From positions 271,754 through 335,753 of the forward strand of contig NZ_JACAPG010000020.1 in NCBI RefSeq assembly GCF_013385825.1: a DNA stretch of 64,000 bases, given 5' to 3'. Source of the stretch: Pseudomonas reactans (GTDB lineage Bacteria; Pseudomonadota; Gammaproteobacteria; Pseudomonadales; Pseudomonadaceae). The translations under genes and the position numbers were made by a program. Under the pieces are notes generated by a model that saw only the letters and a list, made by a program, of their open reading frames with translations, ran no database searches and had not been told where the DNA came from. Shown in pieces: positions 1 to 7,247 of the stretch; within the stretch, counting starts at the first letter, position 1; each line of letters opens with the position of its first letter.

Positions 1-882
1 AAACCGACCAGCTACACCTTCGCGCCGCCCATTGAACGGCAGGACCAGGCCTTCGCACCGTCCTTCGGCGTAAAGCTGAACCTGACCGACAACAGCTTCG
101 TCTACCTCAACTACAACGAAGGCGTGCGCATGCCGAGCCTGTTCGAGTCGACCCTGGGCCTGTTCACGGCCGCCGTGCCGACCGATGGCATCAAGCCCGA
201 GCGCAGCAAGAATTGGGAATTCGGCGCCAGTACGTTGCAAAACAGCATACTGATTGACGGCGATACCGCCGCGGCCAAACTCGCCTATTTCAACAACGAG
301 ATCGAAAACTACATCACCCGTGACTACACCGACATCTTTGCAGGCAACCTGCAGAACGTCGACAGCTTCACGGTCAAGGGTATCGAGCTGCAAACCAGCT
401 ATGACATGGGCCGGGTGTTCACCGACATCTCCGCCACCTATTACCTGAATGCCAAGACCTGCGCGCCGGACATCGCGAAGAAACTACGCGAAGAAGACAA
501 CCCTTCCACACCCAATTGTGTGGACGGCGGCTTCCCGGGCTCCTACACCAACACCCAGAACCCACCCAAATACTCTGTGAACACCACTCTGGGCAGCCGC
601 TGGTTTGACAACCGTCTCGTCCTCGGCGGACGCATGGTCTACAACAGCGCACCCACCGCCAAACTGGACAAGTCGTGGAATAACGGCATCACCACTAACC
701 AGATGTACTACCGAAAGTCGGCGATCTACGACCTGTTCGCCAGTTTCGAAATCGTCAAAGGCACCCAGCTGGACTTCTCGGTACAGAACCTCACCAACGT
801 CTACTACCTGGACCCGCTGGCTCAAAGCTTCATGCCCGCGCCTGGGCGAACATTGCGCACGGGGCTGACCGTCAAGTTCTGA
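1..882 (+). CDS. TonB-dependent outer-membrane receptor, C-terminal part (5' end outside window)
   Basis: The reading frame is open from base 1 and ends at 882, so only the last 293 residues are present. They form the C-terminal half of a TonB-dependent receptor beta-barrel. The barrel strands alternate polar and hydrophobic residues, the stretch YNEGVRMPSLFE is typical of heme/haemoglobin-type receptors, and the chain ends in the outer-membrane signature GLTVKF with a terminal Phe for BAM-dependent insertion. One extracellular loop carries two cysteines (CAPDI and PNC) that could form a disulphide. A TonB gene follows after 72 bp, so the pair probably imports one iron source. A heme or hemophore ligand is suggested by the motif style but is not proven, because the plug domain is outside the window. 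Confidence 0.85.
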   Translation, partial: KPTSYTFAPPIERQDQAFAPSFGVKLNLTDNSFVYLNYNEGVRMPSLFESTLGLFTAAVPTDGIKPERSKNWEFGASTLQNSILIDGDTAAAKLAYFNNEIENYITRDYTDIFAGNLQNVDSFTVKGIELQTSYDMGRVFTDISATYYLNAKTCAPDIAKKLREEDNPSTPNCVDGGFPGSYTNTQNPPKYSVNTTLGSRWFDNRLVLGGRMVYNSAPTAKLDKSWNNGITTNQMYYRKSAIYDLFASFEIVKGTQLDFSVQNLTNVYYLDPLAQSFMPAPGRTLRTGLTVKF

Positions 883-903
883 TATTACCGTTGAGTTGAA
901 TCG

Positions 904-930
904 CGGGATGCCCTTTTGGCATCCCGTTTT
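904..930 (+). terminator. Rho-independent terminator after the receptor gene
   Basis: A perfect 9-bp stem, CGGGATGCC / GGCATCCCG (904-912 and 918-926), with a 5-nt loop is followed by TTTT. It lies 22 bp after the receptor stop codon and just before the TonB gene, so it would cap or attenuate the receptor transcript. Confidence 0.8.
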
Positions 931-954
931 ACGTTGATCCCTATTGATGAACCC

Positions 955-1749
955 ATGATTCCCAAGACAGCCCCGGACTACCTCAATCCACCGCGCAAGG
1001 CCCTGTGGAGTGTTGCCACACTGATCACCCTGAGCGTCTATGCCGGCCTTATCGCCTGGTGGCTGCATACGCCCAGCGTGTTAGTCGCCGAAGCCGCCCC
1101 CGCAGCGATGATGATCGAATTGGCCGCCGCCCCCGTAGCCCAGGCGGTGCAAGAAGACCTGCAAGTGGCGCCAGATAAAGTGGTGCAGAAACAGCTGAAT
1201 ACGCCGTCGGAAAAACCGCCAAGGGAAGTGCCCAGGAAAATAGTCGCCGCAACTCGGCCGAGTATGGCGAAAACCGTGACGTCCCCGCTTCAGGACACTG
1301 CCCGAGGCACTTACTCGTCCGCACCGAATCACGCTGCCGAGTTCGAGACCGCGCCGAAAAAACAGGACGAACAACCGGCACCTTCCACCACCACAGCACC
1401 GCCCAAACTGGACACGCACACGGCCGATACCACCGCCGCCAATCAATCTTCACGCGGTGCGGCCGACCCGGCGCAAAAGGTGCAATGGGAAGCCGAACTG
1501 CTTGCCCACCTGGAACGGTACAAGCGTTATCCGCAAAACGCCCGCGATCGAGGCGACCGGGGCGTGGCGTATCTGCGCTTCGAGATCGATAGCAACGGCA
1601 AGGTGCTCAGCGCCAGCATCGTGCGCTCGGCCGGTTTTACCGAACTGGACACTGCAACGCTGGATATGATCAACCGTGCGTCCCCTGTTCCGCGCCCGCC
1701 GGAGGGAAGCAAGACGCGGTTTACGGTGCCCGTGGTCTTTGCAAAGTGA
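955..1749 (+). CDS. energy transducer TonB
   Basis: A 264-residue TonB-family protein that couples the proton-motive force (through ExbBD) to an outer-membrane receptor. It has a short cytoplasmic N-terminus, one membrane anchor at about residues 18-38 (SVATLITLSVYAGLIAWW), a long Pro/Ala/Lys/Thr-rich periplasmic spacer, and a C-terminal TonB domain in the last 85 residues with the motif YPQNARDRGDRGVAYLRFEI and a final VPVVFAK. The ATG at 955 puts the anchor close to the N-terminus. The frame is open further upstream to a TTG at 916, but that lies in the terminator. Its position after a receptor gene suggests it is dedicated to that receptor (HasB-like) rather than being the housekeeping TonB; this is inference. 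Confidence 0.88.
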   Translation: MIPKTAPDYLNPPRKALWSVATLITLSVYAGLIAWWLHTPSVLVAEAAPAAMMIELAAAPVAQAVQEDLQVAPDKVVQKQLNTPSEKPPREVPRKIVAATRPSMAKTVTSPLQDTARGTYSSAPNHAAEFETAPKKQDEQPAPSTTTAPPKLDTHTADTTAANQSSRGAADPAQKVQWEAELLAHLERYKRYPQNARDRGDRGVAYLRFEIDSNGKVLSASIVRSAGFTELDTATLDMINRASPVPRPPEGSKTRFTVPVVFAK

Positions 1750-1964
1750 AAGCAAAGTGAAGCCAACGTGAGGACGAAGTGAGGGCAGAGTGAGCGTTGT
1801 TTGCAAAGAGAGAATTACATGCAGCAACAGCTTTTGATCAATCGCCCTCGGAGCCTACGCTAACGTCAGGAGGCGCCGGGCGTGAGGTATTCCGAAAAAG
1901 CCCGAAAAAACTAATAAAAGACTTATAAAAAAATAAGCTTTGAATAAGCCTTCAAGGGGAAATC
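1750..1964. other. intergenic region upstream of the HTH gene
   Basis: The first 50 bases repeat GTGA-containing words (AAGTGAAGC, ACGTGAGGA, AAGTGAGGG, GAGTGAGCG) at about 10-base spacing. The last 70 bases are strongly A+T-rich (AATAAAAGACTTATAAAAAAATAAG) and probably hold the promoter of the gene at 1965, preceded by AAGGGGAA as ribosome binding site. No convincing ORF is present. Confidence 0.4.
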
Positions 1965-2291
1965 TTGAATAGCACATCATCCCACGTTCAGTTCATCAAT
2001 GACCCAGAAGGGAAACCCGTTTTTGTAGTGATTCCCTATGCACAATATTTCGCAATGCAAGGTCGTGGGCACCTTATTCCTCATCAAGTTGTCAGCCTGA
2101 TTGTCGACGGTTTACCTCCCGTCCGTGCCTGGCGCGAGTACCTCAACCTGACGCAAAAAGAAGCCGCTGAACGTCTGGGGATTTCCCAATCTGCGTTTGC
2201 CCAACAAGAGACGGTAAAAAAGCTTCGCCGGGCAACGCGCGAGAAAATAGCCAAGGCGTTCGGCATCAACGTTCGTCAGTTGGAGCTATAG
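1965..2291 (+). CDS. helix-turn-helix protein, antitoxin-like (no toxin partner visible)
   Basis: A 108-residue protein. The N-terminal 35 residues resemble a Phd/YefM-type antitoxin segment (VFVVIPYAQYFAMQ). The C-terminal half is an XRE helix-turn-helix: about residues 58-90 include LTQKEAAERLGISQSAFAQQE, followed by KLRRATREKIAKAFGINVRQLEL. Such proteins normally form pairs with a RelE/ParE-type toxin and autoregulate. Here no toxin ORF is adjacent on either strand. The start is a TTG placed 7 bases after AAGGGG. It may be an orphan antitoxin or a stand-alone regulator. Confidence 0.7.
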   Translation: MNSTSSHVQFINDPEGKPVFVVIPYAQYFAMQGRGHLIPHQVVSLIVDGLPPVRAWREYLNLTQKEAAERLGISQSAFAQQETVKKLRRATREKIAKAFGINVRQLEL

Positions 2292-2418
2292 GGTCACTCT
2301 GCGAAGTCCGCCCCCCCCTCATTCCGTGCGTCCAAATGCCCACTAGCGTTACGTACAGGATTGAGACAGCTTCATTGGTAAAGAATCAGACTCCCTCACT
2401 CCCTTCACAGACGCCCCC

Positions 2419-2997
2419 ATGTCCGAAGCCTTCGAAGTCCCCAGCCCCCACGAAAAACACATCGAACACACCACCGAACATGCCCACGGCCGTGGCGACA
2501 ATTTTGCCAGCCGCATCGCCGTGATGACCGCCCTCATGGCCACCCTCGGCGCCATGCTCAGCTACCAGGCCGGCTCGACCGAAAGCGAAGCGGCGATGGA
2601 CAAGAACAACGCCGCCATCTTCAAGACCGAAGCGGCCAACCAATGGAACTACTACCAGGCCAAGTCCAGTCGGCAAAACCTCGCGGAACTGGCTACCCAC
2701 ATTCCCGGTGTGGACGCGGTGCATTACAAGGAAGAAATCGAGCGCTACAAGAACCAGAAGGAAGACGTGCGCAAACAGGCCGAGAAGCTTGAAGCCACGT
2801 CAAAGGAATGGGATGAAAAATCGGAACAGGCGCTGCACCAGCATCATCGCTGGGCCCAGGCAATGACCGCGATCCAGATCGCGATTTCGTTGGCCGCCAT
2901 TACCCTGCTGACGCGACGGGAATGGTTGAAGCGGATGTCGTATGCAGCAGGCGGTATGGCAGTGGTATTGGGTAGCCTGGCCTGGCTGCATTTCTAG
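2419..2997 (+). CDS. DUF4337 family membrane protein
   Basis: A 192-residue protein matching the DUF4337 layout: a His-rich soluble N-terminus (HEKHIEHTTEHAHGRGD), a first hydrophobic segment at about residues 31-52 (RIAVMTALMATLGAMLSYQAG), a conserved Asn/Gln/Trp region (NQWNYYQAKSSRQN), a charged probable coiled coil at 100-140, and two C-terminal membrane segments (AMTAIQIAISLAAITLL and YAAGGMAVVLGSLAWLHF). The function of the family is unknown. It appears to be a single-gene unit. Confidence 0.8.
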   Translation: MSEAFEVPSPHEKHIEHTTEHAHGRGDNFASRIAVMTALMATLGAMLSYQAGSTESEAAMDKNNAAIFKTEAANQWNYYQAKSSRQNLAELATHIPGVDAVHYKEEIERYKNQKEDVRKQAEKLEATSKEWDEKSEQALHQHHRWAQAMTAIQIAISLAAITLLTRREWLKRMSYAAGGMAVVLGSLAWLHF

Positions 2998-3059
2998 CAA
3001 ATTCCCTTGGGTGCCCTGCCCTATCGCTATATAGTAAATAGCATAACGTTACTCAAGGA

Positions 3060-3235
3060 GATATCGGCACCACCTTCACCACTGGCAACGACCCGGACAT
3101 GCTCTCCTGTGCCAGCGCGGCGGCGACCTGGGTGATTTCGAGCACTACCTGAATGTCGGGCTATGGACTCTCGAAATCCAGATCGCCCACCCGAGCAAAC
3201 CCTACGGTGCTTTCTACGAAGACCTCCTCGCTTAA
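3060..3235 (+). pseudogene. remnant of an unidentified gene (no start codon)
   Basis: One frame is open without any ATG and ends at the TAA 3233-3235. It reads ...LLCQRGGDLGDFEHYLNVG then LWTLEIQIAHPSKPYGAFYE and DLLA, which looks like genuine protein rather than random translation. It is directly followed by the gene at 3245. I cannot name the family. The likeliest explanation is the 3' end of a gene whose 5' part was deleted next to 3000-3060. Confidence 0.35.
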
Positions 3236-3244
3236 GGAACTGCA

Positions 3245-3598
3245 ATGAACCGCTCCACCGAACACCCCGTGCTGCTGTTTTCCTACGGCACGCTGCAAGA
3301 CAAATCCGTACAACTGGCCAACTTCGGCCGCGAACTGACCGGCCAGCAGGACGCGATGCTGGGTTACTCGCAGAGCTGGGTGAAGATTACCGACCCGGAC
3401 GTGCTGGCGAGCAGCGGCAAGACGCATCATCCGATTGTGGCGCCGAGCGCTGAGGCAGGCGCCAGGGTTGAGGGGATGGTCTTTCAGATTTCGGATCAGG
3501 AACTGGCAGCAGCGGATGCGTATGAGGTGGCGGACTACAAGCGGGTGGAGGTGGGATTGGCTTCGGGGATGAGGGCTTGGGTGTACGTGCAGGCCTGA
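3245..3598 (+). CDS. gamma-glutamylcyclotransferase-like (AIG2/GGCT fold) protein
   Basis: A 117-residue protein with the GGCT/AIG2 hallmark near the N-terminus (LLFSYGTLQDKSVQ), where YGTL forms the substrate-binding loop. The usual acidic catalytic position is in the VEGMVFQIS strand, and the protein ends with the typical Tyr-rich strand (DAYEVADYKRVEVGLASG). Members cleave gamma-glutamyl amines or peptides to 5-oxoproline, but the substrate here cannot be told from sequence. AAGGAACTGCA precedes the ATG. It stands immediately left of the prophage attachment site. Confidence 0.75.
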   Translation: MNRSTEHPVLLFSYGTLQDKSVQLANFGRELTGQQDAMLGYSQSWVKITDPDVLASSGKTHHPIVAPSAEAGARVEGMVFQISDQELAAADAYEVADYKRVEVGLASGMRAWVYVQA

Positions 3599-3630
3599 AG
3601 CGTTGAGCTTGCTGCCTAACCCCTGAAACA

Positions 3631-3668
3631 ACAAAACCCCTGGTTTCTCTCGAAACCAGGGGTTTTGT
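3631..3668 (-). terminator. strong hairpin terminator flanking attL (original terminator of the tRNA-Ser locus)
   Basis: A 16-bp perfect stem, ACAAAACCCCTGGTTT (3631-3646) and its complement (3653-3668), with a 6-nt loop. On the minus strand it lies 8 bases beyond the tRNA-Ser 3'-end copy at 3677-3703, so before integration it would have terminated tRNA-Ser. On the plus strand it also serves the gene ending at 3598; it is symmetric enough to work both ways. Confidence 0.75.
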
Positions 3669-3676
3669 TTACATCG

Positions 3677-3703
3677 AATTTGGCGGTGAAGGAGAGATTC
3701 GAA
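3677..3703. repeat. attL: 27-bp copy of the tRNA-Ser 3' end
   Basis: Identical to 39756-39782. It carries the complement of the CCA end, the acceptor stem and the T arm of tRNA-Ser(GGA), but the rest of the tRNA is missing here. A shorter echo of the core, GAGATTCGAA, occurs again at 3848-3857. Confidence 0.93.
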
Positions 3704-4333
3704 AGTACCCGCACCCTCAATCCCTTAGCCGAGGCCCCGGAATACAAGGGCTCCAGCGGTGCCGGTTGCGCGAAAGCGTTCCCACGCCATTCCCACGGAC
3801 CTCAGATTACACCGCGTTGCGCGTGCGCATCACACGTGTATGGGGCTGAGATTCGAAATCTAGAGGGGGGCAAAAAAAAGAGTAACATAAGTAATCTTGA
3901 CCGTTTTTCATGCTCAAGCCATTGAAATTAAAGGGTTTTTTATTCAGGCCAAAAGGTAATCTTTAAGTAATATTGAAGTAATCTGATTACTCTTTATAAA
4001 TGTAATTCTCATGTGTATAAAAACCTTTTAAAAACAAAAGGTTGGCAAAGAATTACCTTTTCAATTACTTCTCTGTTACTCCTTTTTGTAATACCGAACC
4101 CCACGGAATACGCGGCCTCCAGCCCATTACCCAAACATGGTTACTGAAATTACTCTTTTTGAAATACCCCCCCTCTACCTGCACAGCAACGCCTCCAGAC
4201 CTTTCGAAGAAATACCCCCTCGGTGCAGGGTTCCGCAGACTTTCAACCTCTCCACAACGCCAAGCAAGCGCCCAGCCTGAACCGCCGGGAGTGGTCCGCA
4301 GGGGCGCAGAAATAACGACCCATTTAGCCCGCA
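3704..4333. promoter_or_regulatory. gene-free left end of the prophage with clustered AAGTAAT-type sites
   Basis: No credible ORF is present. Between 3871 and 4160 the DNA turns A+T-rich and carries repeated short sites. Direct copies of AAGTAATNTT or GGTAATCTTT start at 3889, 3955, 3965 and 3976; the last three are 10-11 bp apart. Inverted copies (ATTACTC, ATTACCTTTT, ATTACTTCT, TTACTCC) start at 3986, 4052, 4064 and 4076, with another at 4149. A hairpin (AACCTTTT/AAAAGGTT, 4022-4043) lies between them. The position beside attL and the phasing suggest arm-type binding sites for integrase and/or excisionase. The word GAAATACCCCC occurs twice (about 4161 and 4209) on the way to cos. Confidence 0.5.
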
Positions 4334-4352
4334 GGCGAGGTGGGGGGACGAC
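4334..4352 (+). other. putative cos site (P2 type)
   Basis: The 19 bases starting GGCGAGGTGGGG match the P2 cohesive-end sequence (recalled as GGCGAGGCGGGGAAAGCAC) at 14 of 19 positions and are followed by GGCGCGCGCC, much as P2 continues with a TGCGCGC stretch. The orientation and placement, left of the leftward-reading portal gene, also agree with P2. This would be the terminase cutting site that defines the virion chromosome ends. Confidence 0.6.
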
Positions 4353-4664
4353 GGCGCGCGCCGAGTGCTGAAGCACGCCACTGCCCCACTTGTGGCACGC
4401 CAACTCCCCGACCTGGCAGCGGTGAGCCTGGGCCTGTCCTGGCCGCGACTGATCGGTAGGCGCAAACATGCTGAAAGCCCCGTGTTTATTGGTCCACGCA
4501 TCCCCTTACGCTTGCCGTGACACCTATAAATTGCTATGTTGAGATGGGTTTTTTCACGCTGCGGAAGGGCAAACTTTCATCTATCCCAGCTGACTTTTCC
4601 GGCCCAATCTCCGCCTCCCCCCTACAGCTCGTCGCCTCAAATCGCGTCATGACCAAACGTCATT
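4353..4664. other. intergenic region between cos and the SOS promoter
   Basis: GC-rich sequence with no convincing gene; ORFs on both strands here lack ribosome binding sites and protein-like composition. It probably contains terminase-recognition DNA next to cos, including the near-repeated words GCACGCCACTGCCCC and GCACGCCAACTCCCC at 4373 and 4395. Confidence 0.3.
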
Positions 4665-4684
4665 TACTGTATGCGTATACAGTA
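4665..4684 (+). promoter_or_regulatory. LexA (SOS) box
   Basis: The 20-bp near-perfect palindrome TACTGTATGCGTATACAGTA contains the canonical CTGT-N8-ACAG core (4667-4682). It ends 14 bp before the ATG at 4699, with no Shine-Dalgarno sequence between, so the transcript is probably leaderless or nearly so. It places the two genes at 4699 and 5062 under SOS control. Confidence 0.88.
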
Positions 4685-4698
4685 TTGGATTCGTACCC

Positions 4699-5037
4699 AT
4701 GAACAGTGATGAAGACACCCTCGGATGGCTTGGTCTCCCCACCCCACTGCAGATGTACCGACAGCATTGCCGTCTGCTGGAGAACGAGATCCAGGAACTC
4801 AATCTGCAATTACGCAAAGCGCGGGCAGACGTTTTCGGTATCAGTCAAATGCTTCTCGAAACCCAGGCGAAGAACACTGAGTTTGCGGGGTATCTGCGGG
4901 AACGTGGGGCCGAAGCAGCAGCAATGCGTAAGCAAATCGCCGACCTGACCACATTGTTCAATGCGAGCAGGCGGGAGGCGGACGAGCTGCGGCGCATCGT
5001 CAATGAAATGAGACCTCGGCCGACCACGATTGTCTAA
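4699..5037 (+). CDS. LexA-controlled coiled-coil protein, unidentified
   Basis: A 112-residue protein that I do not recognise. The first 20 residues (MNSDEDTLGWLGLPTPLQMY) are followed by an almost uninterrupted charged helix at about 21-105, with heptad-like Leu/Ile spacing (LENEIQELNLQLRKARADVF, MRKQIADLTTLFNASRREAD), predicting a coiled coil or oligomer. It has no signal peptide, membrane segment or enzyme motif. It is the first gene behind the LexA box and next to cos; the SRAP gene follows 24 bp later in the same direction. In the P2-like phage 186 the SOS-induced antirepressor Tum is encoded close to cos, so an antirepressor role is worth testing; that is inference from position and regulation only. 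Confidence 0.7.
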   Translation: MNSDEDTLGWLGLPTPLQMYRQHCRLLENEIQELNLQLRKARADVFGISQMLLETQAKNTEFAGYLRERGAEAAAMRKQIADLTTLFNASRREADELRRIVNEMRPRPTTIV

Positions 5038-5061
5038 GGTCAAACGGAAAGAGGGTTTGCC

Positions 5062-5742
5062 ATGTGCGGAAGACTGTCGCAGTACCGGGGAATCCACGAC
5101 TTTGTTGCTGCACTGAGCATGCCCAATGCCCTTGCAAACTCGGTGGGTGATCAGCCGATCGAGCGATACAACGTCGCCCCAACGACCCACGTGGCGTTAC
5201 TACACCTGCAGGGCGAGTTGCTACACGCCGATCCTGTGCGATGGGGGTGGCGCCCACATTGGGCCAAAGACCGAGCCGCGCCAATCAATGCACGCGTCGA
5301 AAAGGTTGCACACGGCCCGTTCTTTAGGGCGATCTGGCCACACCGTGCGATCACGCCTATCGACAACTGGTTCGAGTGGGTGGACGAAGGCGGACCGAAG
5401 AAACAGCCTTATCTAATCCGCAGGCGGGACGGCGCGCCGATCTTCTGCGCAGCCATTGGCCAGCTACCAGACGCTGATGAAGGCCCGGGCGAGCATGACG
5501 GCTTTGTGATCATCACCGCAGACAGCGCCGGCGGTATGGTGGACATCCACGACAGAAGGCCCGTGGTACTTACGCCGGACCTTGCCCGTGAATGGCTGAA
5601 CCCAGCAACGCCAAAAGAGCGTGCTGAGCAGTTGGTGTTGCACCAGGGCGAGCCGGCCGAGGCCTTTGAATGGTTCAAGGTCAGCGCCGCCGTGGGCAAC
5701 GTGAGAAACAAGGAAGCCAGTTTGATTCAGCCAGCACTTTAG
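5062..5742 (+). CDS. SOS response-associated peptidase (SRAP/HMCES family, YedK-like)
   Basis: A 226-residue SRAP-domain protein. The catalytic Cys2 is exposed after Met removal (MCGRLSQYRG). The family's other active-site elements are visible: the Asn of PINARVEKV, the Glu of NWFEWVDEG and the His of VDIHDRRPVVL. SRAP proteins form a thiazolidine crosslink with abasic sites in single-stranded DNA and shield them. Family length is usually 210-240, so it is complete. It follows the coiled-coil gene at 24 bp with its own AAAGAGG, and both would be induced through the LexA box at 4665. In a phage it may protect replicating DNA or counter host abasic-site-based damage. Confidence 0.93.
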   Translation: MCGRLSQYRGIHDFVAALSMPNALANSVGDQPIERYNVAPTTHVALLHLQGELLHADPVRWGWRPHWAKDRAAPINARVEKVAHGPFFRAIWPHRAITPIDNWFEWVDEGGPKKQPYLIRRRDGAPIFCAAIGQLPDADEGPGEHDGFVIITADSAGGMVDIHDRRPVVLTPDLAREWLNPATPKERAEQLVLHQGEPAEAFEWFKVSAAVGNVRNKEASLIQPAL

Positions 5743-5843
5743 AAACCAAATCTCACCGGAGATCTGAGCGCTCAATTTAGTGACGTTGTAGTATCAAGGA
5801 CGCTTGGTATTGAGCGAGCCTGAGACATCTGAAGGAGACATAC

Positions 5844-6230
5844 ATGCTCAGAGATATGGATTTGATGAGGCTTGTAGTGCTTGAGGTTGAGAAGGACCAT
5901 CAGGGACCAAATCATTTGCTTACCTACGACGACTTTGAGCGCGATATGGTGATTGATGGTTTCACCCCAGCCCAAGTCGAGTATCACCTCCAACTGGCTA
6001 TCCAAAGCAGACTTTTTGCGATGCCGAGTAACCCCGGGTGGCTTTACATTTTTACGGGGCTGACACCAGCTGGTCACGATTTTGCGGACTCGGTAAGAGA
6101 CGACAAAATCTGGAAAATGACCAAAGAAGGAGCGTTGAAGGCGGGCGGTTCAACGTTCGAACTACTTGGCCAATTAGCCAAGGGATTTCTCAAGCAGCAA
6201 CTCGAAAAGCATACAGGGGTTCCCCTGTAA
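5844..6230 (+). CDS. DUF2513 domain protein
   Basis: A 128-residue protein matching DUF2513: an N-terminal MRDMDLMRLVVLEVE-like helix (here LRDMDLMRLVVLEVEKD), then a winged-helix-like middle (YHLQLAIQSRLFAM) and the characteristic LTPAGHDFADSVRDDKIW. The family is common in phages and accessory islands; its biochemical role is not established. AAGGAGA lies 7 bp before the ATG. An 8-bp inverted repeat (CGCTCAAT at 5769, ATTGAGCG at 5809) in the preceding 100 bp may mark its promoter or operator. It converges on the methylase gene. Confidence 0.8.
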   Translation: MLRDMDLMRLVVLEVEKDHQGPNHLLTYDDFERDMVIDGFTPAQVEYHLQLAIQSRLFAMPSNPGWLYIFTGLTPAGHDFADSVRDDKIWKMTKEGALKAGGSTFELLGQLAKGFLKQQLEKHTGVPL

Positions 6231-6232
6231 CG

Positions 6233-6254
6233 AAAAAGCCGCCTATGCGGCGGC
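6233..6254 (-). terminator. terminator of the methylase gene
   Basis: Read on the minus strand: stem GCCGCC/GGCGGC with a 5-nt loop followed by TTTTT. A second hairpin without a T-tract (GCGGGTAT/ATACCCGC, 6263-6284) lies between it and the methylase stop codon. Confidence 0.7.
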
Positions 6255-6296
6255 TATGTCATGCGGGTATGAATTTATACCCGCCCCTCTTTCACG

Positions 6297-7091
6297 TCAG
6301 AACAACCCTCCCAGTGCCGCCGGCTCCCAATTCATGATCACCAGCTCCCCGCTGACCTCAGCCTTCCCCTGCCGCTGATTGGTAGAGCTGTACCGAATGT
6401 CCACCGTTTCGAAGTGGAACCCATCAAACACACGCCGAATATCGGGGTGGTCGTTAATGCTGACCATCACCTTGCCCTTGCAGCGGCGCATAAAGTCGGC
6501 CATACGTTCGTAGTTTTCAAAAGGAAAGTCCACGCCATAGCCTGCGGTCTGCCAGTAAGGCGGGTCCATGTAGTGGAAGGTATGCGGCCGGTCGTACCGC
6601 TCCGCGCACTCCAGCCAGCCCAGGTTCTCGACATAGGTGCCTGAGAGGCGCTGCCACGCGGCGGAAAGGTTCTCCTCGATCCGCAGCAGGTTGATGGCAG
6701 GTCCAGTGGTGGCTGTTCCGAAGGTCTGCCCGCTGACCTTGCCGGCGAAGGCGTGGTGCTGCAGGTAGAAAAACCGGGCAGCCCGCTGGATGTCGGTGAG
6801 TGTTTCAGGCCTGGTCATCTTCTGCCATTCGAACACCTGGCGAGAGCTGAGCGCCCACTTGAACTGGCGCACGAACTCTTCCAAGTGGTTCTGCACCACG
6901 CGATACAAAGTCACCAGGTCGCCGTTGATGTCATTGAGGACTTCAACCGGCGCAGCCTGGGGCCGCATGAAGTAAAGCGCGGCGCCGCCGGCAAATACCT
7001 CGACGTAGCATTCATGGGGTGGGAACAGCGGAATAAGGCGATCTGCCAGGCGACGCTTGCCGCCCATCCACGGGATTATCGGTGTGCTCAT
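6297..7091 (-). CDS. DNA adenine N6-methyltransferase (Dam/D12 class), orphan
   Basis: A 264-residue D12-class methylase. The SAM-binding motif is at residues 7-14 (PWMGGKRR) with FAGGAALYFMRP following, and the catalytic DPPYW is at about residues 176-180. No restriction gene is adjacent, so it is an orphan enzyme that may protect phage DNA from host restriction or alter regulation. The start at 7091 (MSTPIIPW) is chosen because AAGGATCAC lies just upstream; an earlier in-frame start at 7112 lacks a binding site. The gene reads leftward like the portal gene and belongs to the cassette inserted between cos and Q. Confidence 0.9.
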   Translation of the reverse strand: MSTPIIPWMGGKRRLADRLIPLFPPHECYVEVFAGGAALYFMRPQAAPVEVLNDINGDLVTLYRVVQNHLEEFVRQFKWALSSRQVFEWQKMTRPETLTDIQRAARFFYLQHHAFAGKVSGQTFGTATTGPAINLLRIEENLSAAWQRLSGTYVENLGWLECAERYDRPHTFHYMDPPYWQTAGYGVDFPFENYERMADFMRRCKGKVMVSINDHPDIRRVFDGFHFETVDIRYSSTNQRQGKAEVSGELVIMNWEPAALGGLF

Positions 7092-7247
7092 AAGTGATCC
7101 TTGTTTCGACAATTGGATTCGCTTAGGCTTCGCACCCCCTGCGCAGTGGGGCGAGGCCTTGGTTGGAGCACTCGGCGTGTTCGAGTGATTCAGCGTCGAG
7201 TGGGTGTTAGCGCACCTGCTCGTCGCCTCGTTTACTGCGCGGGGGTA

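Noticed and set aside
4042..4501. Overlapping ORFs on both strands around cos
   Set aside because: They span the repeat array and cos, lack binding sites and have low-complexity composition; regulatory DNA is the better reading.
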